A DNA stretch of 64,000 nt, from assembly GCF_042466665.1 (NCBI RefSeq), contig NZ_CP162102.1, positions 3,844,001-3,908,000 on the forward strand. The letters are read 5' to 3'. Shown piece by piece: positions 53,195 to 61,147 of the stretch (positions are counted from its first letter, which is position 1; the number at the start of each line of letters is the position of its first letter). The position numbers were made by a program, and so were the translations under genes. The notes under the pieces are model-generated. The model searched no databases. It was not told the DNA's origin and saw only the letters and a program-made list of their open reading frames with translations. The DNA comes from Peterkaempfera podocarpi. Its GTDB lineage: Bacteria; Actinomycetota; Actinomycetes; Streptomycetales; Streptomycetaceae.

Positions 53195-54361
53195 TCAGAG
53201 GCGCATCGCCTGGGGCTGCTCACGGAGCTGGAGGTCGGGACCGTCGTACTCGCGGATGATCTCGTACCGGGTGTTGCGCTCCACCGGGCGGAACCCGGCC
53301 TCTCGGATCAGCTCCAGCAGATCGTCACGGCTGAGCTTGTTGGGCGTGCCGTAGTTGTCCGCGTCATGGGTGATCTTGTACTCGACCACCGAGCCGTCCA
53401 TGTCGTCGGCACCGTGGCTGAGCGCCAGCTGGGCGGTGGTGACACCGTGCATCACCCAGAAGACCTTGACGTGCGGGACGTTGTCGAACAGCAGCCGGGA
53501 GACGGCGAAGGTCTTCAGCGCCTCGGCGCCGGTGGCCATCTGCGTCCGCTCCTGCAGCCGGTTGCGGATCTTGCCGTCCTTGGAGTCATGGAAGTCGTGC
53601 TGGTAGCGCAGCGGGATGAAGACCTGGAAGCCGCCGGTCTCGTCCTGGAGCTCACGCAGCCGCAGCACATGGTCCACCCGGTGGCGGGGCTCCTCGACGT
53701 GGCCGTAGAGCATGGTGCAGGGCGTCTTGAGGCCCTTGCTGTGCGCCAGCCGGTGGATCCGCGACCAGTCCTCCCAGTGGGTGTCGTGGTCGACGATGTG
53801 CTGGCGCACCTCCCAGTCGAAGATCTCGGCGCCGCCGCCGGTCAGCGACTCCAGGCCGGCGTCGATCAGCTCGTCCAGGATCTCGTCGGCCGGCATGCCG
53901 CTGATCCGCTCGAACCAGTGGATCTCGGTGGCGGTGAACGCCTTCAGCGCCACACTCTCCGGCAGCGCCTTCTTCAGCTCGCGCAGCGAGCGGGGGTAGT
54001 AGCGCCAGGGCAGCGTGGGGTGCAGGCCGTTGACGATGTGCAGCTCGGTGAGCTGGTCGTTCTCCATCGCCTTGGCGAGGCGCACGGCCTCCTCGATGCG
54101 CATGGTGTACGCGTCCTTCTCCCCCGGCTTGCGCTGGAAGGAGCAGTAAGCGCAGGAGGCGCTGCACACATTGGTCATGTTGAGGTGGCGGTTGACGTTG
54201 AAGTGGACGACGTCGCCGTTCTTCTGCGTCCGCACGTGGTGTGCCAGCCCGCCCAGCCAGGCCAGGTCGTCGCTCTCGTACAGCGCGACGCCGTCCTCGC
54301 GGGACAGCCGCTCGCCTGCGAGGACCTTGGCCTCCAGCTCACGCTTGAGCCCTGCGTCCAT
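53195..54361 (-). CDS. mqnE: Aminofutalosine synthase MqnE
   Basis: Radical SAM enzyme (388 residues) joining 3-enolpyruvylbenzoate with SAM-derived adenosine to give aminodeoxyfutalosine, the step after MqnA. The cluster motif CSASCAYCSF (CxxxCxxC) is at about residues 66-73, preceded by VHFNVNRHLNMTNV. The C-terminal DNYGTPNKLSRDDLLELI is typical. ATG 54361 follows GGAGG/GGAG at a suitable distance. Unlike mqnC, this gene is intact. Confidence 0.94.
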   Translation of the reverse strand: MDAGLKRELEAKVLAGERLSREDGVALYESDDLAWLGGLAHHVRTQKNGDVVHFNVNRHLNMTNVCSASCAYCSFQRKPGEKDAYTMRIEEAVRLAKAMENDQLTELHIVNGLHPTLPWRYYPRSLRELKKALPESVALKAFTATEIHWFERISGMPADEILDELIDAGLESLTGGGAEIFDWEVRQHIVDHDTHWEDWSRIHRLAHSKGLKTPCTMLYGHVEEPRHRVDHVLRLRELQDETGGFQVFIPLRYQHDFHDSKDGKIRNRLQERTQMATGAEALKTFAVSRLLFDNVPHVKVFWVMHGVTTAQLALSHGADDMDGSVVEYKITHDADNYGTPNKLSRDDLLELIREAGFRPVERNTRYEIIREYDGPDLQLREQPQAMRL

Positions 54362-54439
54362 GTGCGTCTCCGCCTCCTCTGGTACCCGCCCCGAAGTGTC
54401 CGGCCGGGGCAACCCCCTGAGCCTACGCCTGTGCCCTGC

Positions 54440-55414
54440 TCAGACTGCGAGCAGCTCCGCCAGCAGCTGCGGGTCGACATTGCCGCCGCTCACCACGACG
54501 GCATGGTTGCGGCCCGGCGGCAGCTCGCCGCGCCGGAAGAGGTAGGCCGCCGCGGCCACAGCCCCGGACGGCTCCGCCACGACCCTGGCCCGCCGGGCCA
54601 GGACGGCGACGGCTGCCCTGATCTCGTCCTCGCTGACCGTCACAATGTCGTCCACATAGGCCTGGACGTGCTCGAACGGCAGCCTGCCCAGCGAGGTGGT
54701 GCGCAGCCCGTCGGCGACGGTGCGGTAGGTCCGCTCGACCGGCCAGCTGGTCAACTCCCCGGTGCGCAGGGACTGCTGGGCGTCGGCGGCGAGTTCCGGC
54801 TCCACCCCGATCACCTTCACCCCGGGCGCGGTGAGCTTGAGCGCGGCGGCCGTGCCCGCGATCAGCCCGCCTCCGCTCACCGGCACCAGCACGGTGTCCA
54901 GCGCCAGGCCCAGCGCGGCGGCGTCCTCGGCGATCTCCAGACCGGTCGTGCCCTGCCCGGCGATGATGTGCGGGTCGTCGTACGGGTGCACATGCAGATA
55001 GCCGTACTCCTCGACCAGCTGCAGCGGGACGGTGTCCCGCTCCTCCGGCGCCACCAGCCGCACCTCGGCACCGTAGGAGCGGGTGGCCTCCACCTTGACC
55101 GCGGGTGAGGTGTTCGGCATCACGATCACGGCCTTGATGCCGAGTAGCCGCGCCGCATACGCCACCGCCTGCGCGTGGTTGCCGCTGGACTGCGCGACCA
55201 CGCCCCGGGCGGCCTCCTCCGGGGTGAGCGCGGCCAGCCGGTTGTAGGCGCCGCGTGTCTTGAAGGCACCGGTGGGCTGGAGGTTCTCCGGCTTCAGATA
55301 CAGGCTGCTGTGCTCGTCGTCGGCCCAGGGGCAGGGCAGCAGCGGGGTGCGCACCGCGACTCCCGCGATCCGCTCCCGTGCCTCCGTCAGCTCCGCCAGT
55401 CCCACCAGTGCCAT
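54440..55414 (-). CDS. Threonine/serine dehydratase-like PLP enzyme
   Basis: A 324-residue fold-type II PLP enzyme. The Schiff-base Lys is in PTGAFKTRGAYN (about residue 53), the phosphate/substrate loop is QSSGNHAQAVAYAA and the glycine loop VPVSGGGLIAG. No C-terminal ACT domain is present, so it is the short catabolic type, and serine/threonine racemase activity cannot be excluded. ATG 55414 (GGGGAG 5 bases upstream) is chosen over GTG 55417. It follows an Lrp regulator on the same strand, 24 bp away, so amino-acid-responsive control is likely. Confidence 0.85.
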   Translation of the reverse strand: MALVGLAELTEARERIAGVAVRTPLLPCPWADDEHSSLYLKPENLQPTGAFKTRGAYNRLAALTPEEAARGVVAQSSGNHAQAVAYAARLLGIKAVIVMPNTSPAVKVEATRSYGAEVRLVAPEERDTVPLQLVEEYGYLHVHPYDDPHIIAGQGTTGLEIAEDAAALGLALDTVLVPVSGGGLIAGTAAALKLTAPGVKVIGVEPELAADAQQSLRTGELTSWPVERTYRTVADGLRTTSLGRLPFEHVQAYVDDIVTVSEDEIRAAVAVLARRARVVAEPSGAVAAAAYLFRRGELPPGRNHAVVVSGGNVDPQLLAELLAV

Positions 55415-55438
55415 CACGTCTCCCCTTGCTCGATGTGC

Positions 55439-55906
55439 CTACCGCCGGTCGGCGTCGTCCTCCGGCGGCGTACTCACCCTGTTCTCCCACTTGGTCGACA
55501 GGACCACGGTGGTACGGGTCCTGGCCACACCGCGGGTGCCCGAGAGCCGCTTGACCACCGACTCCAGCCCGTCGACGTCCGACACCCGGACCTTGAGCAT
55601 GTAGGAGTCGTCGCCGGCGATGAACCAGCAGTCCTCCACCTCGCCCAGGTCCTTCAGCCGCCGTGCCACGTCCTCGTGGTCCGCGGCGTCGCTCAGCTGC
55701 AGACCGATCAGGGCGGTGACCCCGAAGCCCAGCGACGCCGGGTTCACGGTGGCCCGGTAGCCGGTGATCACCCCGGCCTGCTCCAGCCGGTTGATGCGGT
55801 CGGTGACACTGGGGCCGGAGAGCCCCACCAGCCGCCCCAGCTCCGCATAGGAGGCTCGGCCGTTCTCCCGCAGTGCCTGGATGAGCTGCCGGTCCACCGC
55901 GTCCAT
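55439..55906 (-). CDS. Lrp/AsnC-family regulator
   Basis: A 155-residue feast/famine regulator. The N-terminal HTH reads VDRQLIQALRENGRASYAELG then VGLSGPSVTDRINRLEQAGVI. The RAM domain follows (GDDSYMLKVRVSDVDGLESVV) with the amino-acid-binding loop, and the end is RTTVVLSTKWENR. ATG 55906 gives the common family start; GTG 55921 would add five residues. It lies directly upstream of the dehydratase gene and probably controls it. Confidence 0.87.
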   Translation of the reverse strand: MDAVDRQLIQALRENGRASYAELGRLVGLSGPSVTDRINRLEQAGVITGYRATVNPASLGFGVTALIGLQLSDAADHEDVARRLKDLGEVEDCWFIAGDDSYMLKVRVSDVDGLESVVKRLSGTRGVARTRTTVVLSTKWENRVSTPPEDDADRR

Positions 55907-56034
55907 GCTGTGCTCTTTCACCTACACGGACCTTCCCATCGTTGCCGAACCCGCGCTTCGGCGTTTGGAGTCAAAGGCTCCGGGCCGCGGCGGCCCGGAA
56001 GTTCCAAGAACATACTCTGCCGTGCGACCACCGC

Positions 56035-56745
56035 TCACTTCCCCTCGGCCACCGCCGCACGGGCCTCCCCCAGCGATCCCCGCCAGCGCCGGTAGAGCGA
56101 GTGCTCCACCCCGACGGCGTCCAGCACCCGGCCCGCCACAAAGTCCACCAGCTGCTGCGCGGTCGAGCCGCCCGCGTAGAAGGCGGGCGAGGCGGGCAGC
56201 ACCACGGCCCCGGCATCGTCCAGCGCCACCAGATGGCGCAGCGTCTGCCCGTTGAGCGGGGTCTCCCGCACCGCCACCACCAGCGGGCGGCGCTCCTTGA
56301 GCGTGACACTCGCGACCCGTTGCAGCAGGTCCTTGGAGAGGCCCAGGGCGATCCCGGCGACGGCGGCGGTGCTCGCCGGCACCACCAGCATCCCCTTCGC
56401 CGGGTACGACCCGCTGGACGGCCCGGCTGCCAGGTCGCCCGCCGGCCAGTAGCGCAGCCTGGCCGGGTCGACCTCGACGGTGTCCGGTGCGGGCGAGTCG
56501 CCCAGTCCCTGCTCCAGCCACGTGCGCAGGTCCTGCTGCCAGTGCGCGTCGCGGAAGGAGATGCCGGTCTCGTCCAGCACGGTCAGCCTCGCCGCCCGGC
56601 TCACCACCAGGTCGACGTCCTCCCCGGCCGCCAGCAGCGCCCGGATCACCGCGGCCGCATACGGGGTCCCGGAGGCCCCGGACACGCCGACCACCCATGG
56701 CCGCCGTGGCCGTCCCCGGTGCTCCATTGCCGCTGACTCAGCCAT
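56035..56745 (-). CDS. ubiX: UbiX-family flavin prenyltransferase
   Basis: Makes prenylated FMN, the cofactor of UbiD-type decarboxylases such as MqnL (236 residues). The FMN-binding start VVGVSGASGTPYAAAVIRAL and the loop PASTAAVAGIALGLSKDLLQR are clear, as is the RRPLVVAVRETPLN segment. ATG 56745 follows a weak GAAGG site. Its partner mqnL is 5 kb away; in S. coelicolor the mqnL, mqnP and ubiX genes are neighbours (from memory), but here a cyclase and a cellulase gene separate them. Confidence 0.9.
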   Translation of the reverse strand: MAESAAMEHRGRPRRPWVVGVSGASGTPYAAAVIRALLAAGEDVDLVVSRAARLTVLDETGISFRDAHWQQDLRTWLEQGLGDSPAPDTVEVDPARLRYWPAGDLAAGPSSGSYPAKGMLVVPASTAAVAGIALGLSKDLLQRVASVTLKERRPLVVAVRETPLNGQTLRHLVALDDAGAVVLPASPAFYAGGSTAQQLVDFVAGRVLDAVGVEHSLYRRWRGSLGEARAAVAEGK

Positions 56746-56800
56746 CACCTGCACTTTACCTTCGATCCGAAGGCGGCAACCCTGCGGATACGCTCCCCCC

Positions 56801-57463
56801 ATGAGCACCCTGGTGGACCTGTCCGTCCCTGTCTTCACCGGTATGCCCGTCTACCCGGGCGACCCGGAGGTCTCCATGGCCCCCGCGCTGCGGGCCGCCG
56901 ACGACGGAGTGAATGTGCTGCGGCTGCACCTCGGCTCGCAGTCGGGCACCCATGTCGACGCTCCGTACCATGTCGACGACACCTGGCCGACCCTGGAGGG
57001 GTTGCCGCTGGACCTCTTCACCGGCCCTGCCGTGGTCGCCGACGTCCGCGGTCTGGAGCCCGCCGCCGCCATCACCCCGGACCATCTCGCGGCCGCCCTG
57101 CCGCGGCTCGGGCCCGGCGTGATCCTGGTGCTCTGCACCGGCTGGGCCGCCCACTGGGAGACCGACCGGTACGCCGCCCACCCGTGGCTCACCACCGAGG
57201 CCGCCCAGGCCGTCGTGGACACGGGGACCCGCACCGTCGCGGTGGACGCCCTCAGTGTGGACCCGAGTCTCGAAGCCGGCACCGCGCTGCCCGCCCACCG
57301 CATCCTGTGCGGTGCGGGCGCGGTCATCGCCGAGAACCTCACCAACCTCGGCCCGGTCGCCGAGGCGGACGCCGCCGGGGTCCCCGTCGAGCTCTCGCTC
57401 TTCCCGCTCCGTCTCACCGCCTCCGACGGCGCCCCGGTCCGGGCCGTCGCCCGCCTCGGCTGA
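56801..57463 (+). CDS. Cyclase / kynurenine-formamidase-like hydrolase
   Basis: A 220-residue metal-dependent hydrolase of the cyclase family (PF04199). It starts DLSVPVFTGMPVYPGDP and has the metal motif SQSGTHVDAPYHVDD (HxGTHxDxPxH type) and the later GWAAHWETDRY and DALSVDP. Known members hydrolyse N-formylkynurenine or cyclic amides; the substrate here is not known. It is divergent from ubiX across 55 bp. Immediately after the stop begins an 18-bp tandem repeat. Confidence 0.82.
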   Translation: MSTLVDLSVPVFTGMPVYPGDPEVSMAPALRAADDGVNVLRLHLGSQSGTHVDAPYHVDDTWPTLEGLPLDLFTGPAVVADVRGLEPAAAITPDHLAAALPRLGPGVILVLCTGWAAHWETDRYAAHPWLTTEAAQAVVDTGTRTVAVDALSVDPSLEAGTALPAHRILCGAGAVIAENLTNLGPVAEADAAGVPVELSLFPLRLTASDGAPVRAVARLG

Positions 57464-57472
57464 CGCCCCGGG

Positions 57473-57561
57473 GCTGCCCGACGGCCTGGGGCTGACCGCC
57501 GGGCTGGGGCTGCCCGACGGCCTGGGGCTGCCGACGGCCTGGGGCTGACCGCCGGGCTGGG
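57473..57561. repeat. 18-bp tandem repeat, alternating two variants
   Basis: Five units of the form GGGGCTGCCCGACGGCCT or GGGGCTGACCGCCGGGCT follow the cyclase stop; the fourth unit is 17 bp, lacking one C. The unit equals six codons, but no open frame from a gene covers it. Confidence 0.7.
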
Positions 57562-57604
57562 ACACCGTGGCGCCCAGGACCGGGTCGGTCCTGGGCGCCG
57601 GTGT
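57562..57604. terminator. Terminator between the cyclase and GH44 genes
   Basis: GGCGCCCAGGACC (57569-57581) pairs with GGTCCTGGGCGCC (57587-57599) around GGGTC; after a 2-base bulge ACACC/GGTGT extends the stem. It serves two convergent genes. Confidence 0.8.
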
Positions 57605-57615
57605 ATGCCGGTCCG

Positions 57616-59739
57616 TCAGGCGGTCCCGCAGGAGGCGCCGTTGAGGGTGAAGGCGGTCGGGGCGGCGTCGCTGTTCTTCCAGGTGCCCTGGAAGCCGAAG
57701 GAGACCGAGCCGCCGGGGCTGACCACCGCGTTGTAGGTCTGGGCCGCGGCGCTGACGTTCTGGCCGGTCTGGGTGAGGCGGGCGTTCCAGGTGTTGGTCA
57801 CCTGCTGGTCACCGGGGAAGGTCCAGCCGAGGGTCCAGCCGTTCAGCGCGGAGCTGCCGGTGTTGTGGAGGGTGACATCGGCCGTGAAGCCGCCGGACCA
57901 CTCGCTCTGCTTGGTGTAGGTGACGGTGCAGTTGCTGGTCGGCGGAGTGGTGGTGGGCGGGGTGGTCGGCGGGGTCGTGGTCGGCGGAGTGGTGGTGGGC
58001 GGAGTGGTGGTGGGCGGGGTGGTGGTGGGCGGGGTGGTCGGCGGGGTCGTGGAGTCGGCCGGCGGCAGCACCAGCTCGGTGACGGAGTAGCCGGGCAGGG
58101 TCAGCGAGGCGCTGCCGTTGGTGAGCTGCTGGTCGGCCAGGTGCTTGATGGCCGTGAGGTCGCCCTGGCCGTACTGGTAGACCTTGGCGGCGCTGCTGCC
58201 GCTCAGCCCGGCGACGGTGAGCGGTGAGGTCACGGCGTCGGGGGACTTGTTGACCACCATCACGGTGAGGTTCTTGTCGCTGCTGCGCTGGGCCGCGTAC
58301 ACCGCCACCTGGTCCTGGTCGGTGCTGGCCGCCTGGACCGCGGTGTCACCGAAGGAGGAGCCGGCACCGTCGTAGTTCAGGTACATCCGGAAGGCGAAGG
58401 CCCCCGGGTCGGTGGGTGCGGGCGGCGCCCAGAGGGTGGCCAGATCGAGGCCCTCGCGGCCGAAGATGCCGAGGATGTCGGCCTCGGCGACACCGCCGTC
58501 GATCTTGTCCAGGGCACCCCAGTTGTACTCGGTGATGGCGGTCCTGGTCCCCGGGTAGTTGGCGTCCACCAGCGACTTCATCCGCGGGATCGCCATCACG
58601 GGCTGGTTGATCCAGCTCTCGTCGGTGTACGTCGGGTCCCACAGCCCCCGGGTGGAGCGCAGCCGCACTGCCTGGGTGGCCGCGTCGTCGTTCGACCCGG
58701 AGACACCGCTGGCCTGGGGGTACCAGTGGTTGTCGTAGTAGTCGAGGATCCGGGTGCCGTGCGCCTTCTCGTACGCGGCCATCTGCTGGAGGTACCAGGC
58801 CCCGAAGTCGGTGCCGCCGTGCGCCGCGCGGTCCGGCGGGTTGGACCAGCAGCTGCCGCCCTGGGCGTTGCAGGTCTGCTGGTCGGAGCCGGAGAGGGTG
58901 ATGGAGCTCCAGCCCCAGCCGGTGGGGCCGAGGGTCTTCGCACCCGGGTCGGCGGCCTTGATGGCGGAGGCCACCGCGTAGGTGGAGTCCTTCATCTCGT
59001 CGTAGCTCGCGCCCTTGGGGTGGACGTCCCGGTGGGTGGAGTGCCAGATGTCCGGCTCGTTGTCGAGGTTGTAGAACTTCACCCCGCCGTGCACCGCGTC
59101 GCCGTACTTCCCCGTCAGGTACTTCACCCAGCCGGAGACGTAGTCGGCGCCCGCGGGCATGCTGGTGTCGGTGGGGTCGTTGCCGGTGATGGGGGTGCCG
59201 TCGGGCTTGAGGCCGTTGCCGCAGTCCGGGGCCCACTGGTCGGTGGACTGCTGCGGGCCGTACTTGGCGACGCTGAATCCGCACAGCTTGTCGCGCGAGT
59301 TCTTGGGCACCCAGCCGATCAGCGGCACGGTGATGTCGGTGGCGGTGCCGGCGGCGCGGTCCTTGTCGATGAAGGCGTCGGCGGAGGAGCCGTCCGGCAG
59401 TGCGCCGGGGTCGGCGACGTCCTCGGGGATGTTCTCGAAGTACCAGTCACTGGCCCGGTTGCTGGTGTCGGTCAGGTAGTTGTACCGGGTGGTGGCGTTG
59501 CCGCCGAAGCGGTCCACGGGCAGCTTCAGCTCGGCGGCGAGGCCCGCGTCGGCGAAGTTCATGCCGTAGACATCGCGGCTGATGGCGTGGCGGCCGGTGG
59601 CCGGGTCGACGGTGAGCGAAGCCGCCGCGGCGGCGGCGGACGAGGCCCGGGGCGCGGCAAGGGCCGGACCGGTGGCCAGTGCGGTCCCGGCCAGGGCCGA
59701 GACGAGCAGGGTGGAGAGGAGGAGCGTGGTGCGCTGCAT
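57616..59739 (-). CDS. Secreted GH44 endoglucanase/xyloglucanase with CBM2
   Basis: A 707-residue cellulase: signal peptide (1-29, LLLSTLLVSALAGTALA), GH44 catalytic barrel (about 40-500) with the acid/base Glu in NLDNEPDIW and the nucleophile Glu in TEYNWGALD, a beta-sandwich extension, a long TTPPTT repeat linker (about 565-600) and a C-terminal family 2 carbohydrate-binding module. GH44 enzymes cut cellulose derivatives and xyloglucan internally. A perfect CebR box lies 128 bp upstream. It sits between ubiX and mqnP, a foreign place for a cellulase, which suggests insertion into the menaquinone cluster. Confidence 0.9.
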   Translation of the reverse strand: MQRTTLLLSTLLVSALAGTALATGPALAAPRASSAAAAAASLTVDPATGRHAISRDVYGMNFADAGLAAELKLPVDRFGGNATTRYNYLTDTSNRASDWYFENIPEDVADPGALPDGSSADAFIDKDRAAGTATDITVPLIGWVPKNSRDKLCGFSVAKYGPQQSTDQWAPDCGNGLKPDGTPITGNDPTDTSMPAGADYVSGWVKYLTGKYGDAVHGGVKFYNLDNEPDIWHSTHRDVHPKGASYDEMKDSTYAVASAIKAADPGAKTLGPTGWGWSSITLSGSDQQTCNAQGGSCWSNPPDRAAHGGTDFGAWYLQQMAAYEKAHGTRILDYYDNHWYPQASGVSGSNDDAATQAVRLRSTRGLWDPTYTDESWINQPVMAIPRMKSLVDANYPGTRTAITEYNWGALDKIDGGVAEADILGIFGREGLDLATLWAPPAPTDPGAFAFRMYLNYDGAGSSFGDTAVQAASTDQDQVAVYAAQRSSDKNLTVMVVNKSPDAVTSPLTVAGLSGSSAAKVYQYGQGDLTAIKHLADQQLTNGSASLTLPGYSVTELVLPPADSTTPPTTPPTTTPPTTTPPTTTPPTTTPPTTPPTTTPPTSNCTVTYTKQSEWSGGFTADVTLHNTGSSALNGWTLGWTFPGDQQVTNTWNARLTQTGQNVSAAAQTYNAVVSPGGSVSFGFQGTWKNSDAAPTAFTLNGASCGTA
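57948..58052. repeat. Linker-coding Thr/Pro repeats in the GH44 gene
   Basis: Alternating GGTGGTGGGCGG and GGGGTGGTCGGC-like units on the plus strand encode the TTPPTT linker on the minus strand. Such repeats are prone to copy-number change and sequencing error. Confidence 0.6.
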
Positions 59740-60223
59740 GGACAGGCTCTCCTTCGAGCGGATGCGACGCGACGTGGACGTCGAAGGGCTCGGGGAGCGC
59801 CATCAGCGCCGCACCCGGGAGTGCTCCGTATGGGCACGACCGCGGATACACGGGCGGCATAGGGTTTGGGAGCGCTCCCAAGAGACTGGACGAGCTGTCA
59901 GCCCACTGTCAAGAGAAGGGACGGTCCTCTGTGACCCCCTGCCTCGGCCCTCCTGGACGTCACCCGGCGGCCCCCGGCCGTGAACCCGCCCGGCCGAGCT
60001 CCCCGGCGATCCGGATCCCACACGGGCACGCCCCCCGGGAGGCTCCTCGCTGCTCTCCTTGCGGGCTGCTCCGGCAGGTCCACCCGGTCCTCGACCGTGA
60101 GACAGCTCAACGCCGGCAGGTCGGCAGGTACGACCTGTCTGCACGTCGGAGCATCCACAGGTGTGCCCTGCCGCTCCGCCGAACGGGTGACGGTCGCCCT
60201 CAGACCCTCAGACCCTCAGACCC
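59740..60223. other. Promoter region of GH44 and spacer to mqnP
   Basis: It contains the GH44 CebR box and promoter. The remainder (about 59930-60190) has no recognisable gene; several short frames are open only because of high GC. Confidence 0.5.
59867..59880. promoter_or_regulatory. CebR operator of the GH44 gene
   Basis: TGGGAGCGCTCCCA, a perfect match to the CebR box. On the minus strand a TTGACA (59912-59907) lies about 26 bases upstream of it, an arrangement like that at the GH48 gene. Confidence 0.9.
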
Positions 60224-60228
60224 TCAGA
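60197..60228. repeat. CCCTCAGA octamer tandem repeat at the mqnP stop
   Basis: Four exact CCCTCAGA units; the last one overlaps the stop codon of mqnP (60224-60226). Because the unit changes the frame, expansion could alter the C-terminus of MqnP. Confidence 0.8.
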
Positions 60229-61147
60229 CGCCCAGGCCGCGCAGCACCAGATCGAGGAGGGCGAAGCAGAAGAGAGCGATGCCGACAAAACCGTTGACCG
60301 TGAAGAAGGCGCGGTTCAGCCGGGAGAGGTCACCGGGCTTGACGGTGGTGTGCTCGTACAGGAAGGCGCAGACCACCACGGCCAGTCCCAGCCAGAAGGC
60401 CAGGCCCGCGTCGGTGAGCAGGGCGTACCAGACAAAGAGGGCCGTGGTGACGGCATGGCAGGCGCGGGCGCCGTACAGCGAGCCGGCGATGCCGAAGCGG
60501 GCCGGCACCGAGCGGACGCCGTGGGCGCGGTCGGCTGCGACGTCCTGGCAGGCGTAGATCAGGTCGAAGCCGCCGATCCAGACTCCGACGGCCAGACCGA
60601 GCACCACCGCCTCCCAGGACCACTGGCCCGTGACGGCGATCCAGGCGCCGATCGGGCCCATGGCCTGGGCGAGGCCCAGTATGGCGTGCGGGAAGTCGGT
60701 GAACCGCTTGCCGTAGGGATAGACCACCATCGGCACGACCGCGATCGGGGCCAGCGCCAGGCAGAGCGGGTTCAGCAGCGCCGCGGCGCCGAGGAAGAAC
60801 ACCAGGGCGACCAGGGCGCCGGTCCAGGCGGAGCGGACGGAGACGGCTCCGGTGACCAGCTCGCGGCCCGCGGTCCGGGGGTTCCGGGCGTCGATCTCCC
60901 GGTCGATGATCCGGTTGGCGGCCATCGCGAAGGTGCGCAGTCCGACCATCGCCACGGTGACCAGTAGCAGGTCGAGCCACTTCACCGTGCCGCCGTCGAG
61001 GTACATCGCGGTGAGGGCGGCGGTATAGGCGAAGGGCAGCGCGAAGACCGAGTGCTCGATCATCACCAGGCGCAGGAACGCCCTGGTGCGCCCAGGGGTG
61101 GCGACGGGAGTCGGCGGGGTCTGGTGGCCGAGAGCGGCGTCGCTCAC
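60224..61147 (-). CDS. mqnP: Menaquinone biosynthesis prenyltransferase (UbiA family)
   Basis: Integral membrane prenyltransferase (307 residues, about nine membrane spans) attaching the polyprenyl tail to the dihydroxynaphthoate ring. The first Asp motif reads NRIIDREIDARNP and the second DLIYACQDVAADRAHGV, both typical of UbiA enzymes. GTG 61147 overlaps the mqnL stop by 4 bases, so the two are translated together. The prenyl donor would come from the synthase at 16451. The stop lies inside an octamer repeat. Confidence 0.92.
   Translation of the reverse strand: MSDAALGHQTPPTPVATPGRTRAFLRLVMIEHSVFALPFAYTAALTAMYLDGGTVKWLDLLLVTVAMVGLRTFAMAANRIIDREIDARNPRTAGRELVTGAVSVRSAWTGALVALVFFLGAAALLNPLCLALAPIAVVPMVVYPYGKRFTDFPHAILGLAQAMGPIGAWIAVTGQWSWEAVVLGLAVGVWIGGFDLIYACQDVAADRAHGVRSVPARFGIAGSLYGARACHAVTTALFVWYALLTDAGLAFWLGLAVVVCAFLYEHTTVKPGDLSRLNRAFFTVNGFVGIALFCFALLDLVLRGLGV

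Noticed and set aside
57948..58052. Possible CRISPR-like repeat array
   Set aside because: The repeats are short, without unique spacers, and code the Thr/Pro linker of the GH44 enzyme.
59898..60158. Minus-strand frame of 86 codons upstream of the GH44 gene
   Set aside because: It overlaps the GH44 promoter side, has no ribosome site, and the translation resembles no known family.
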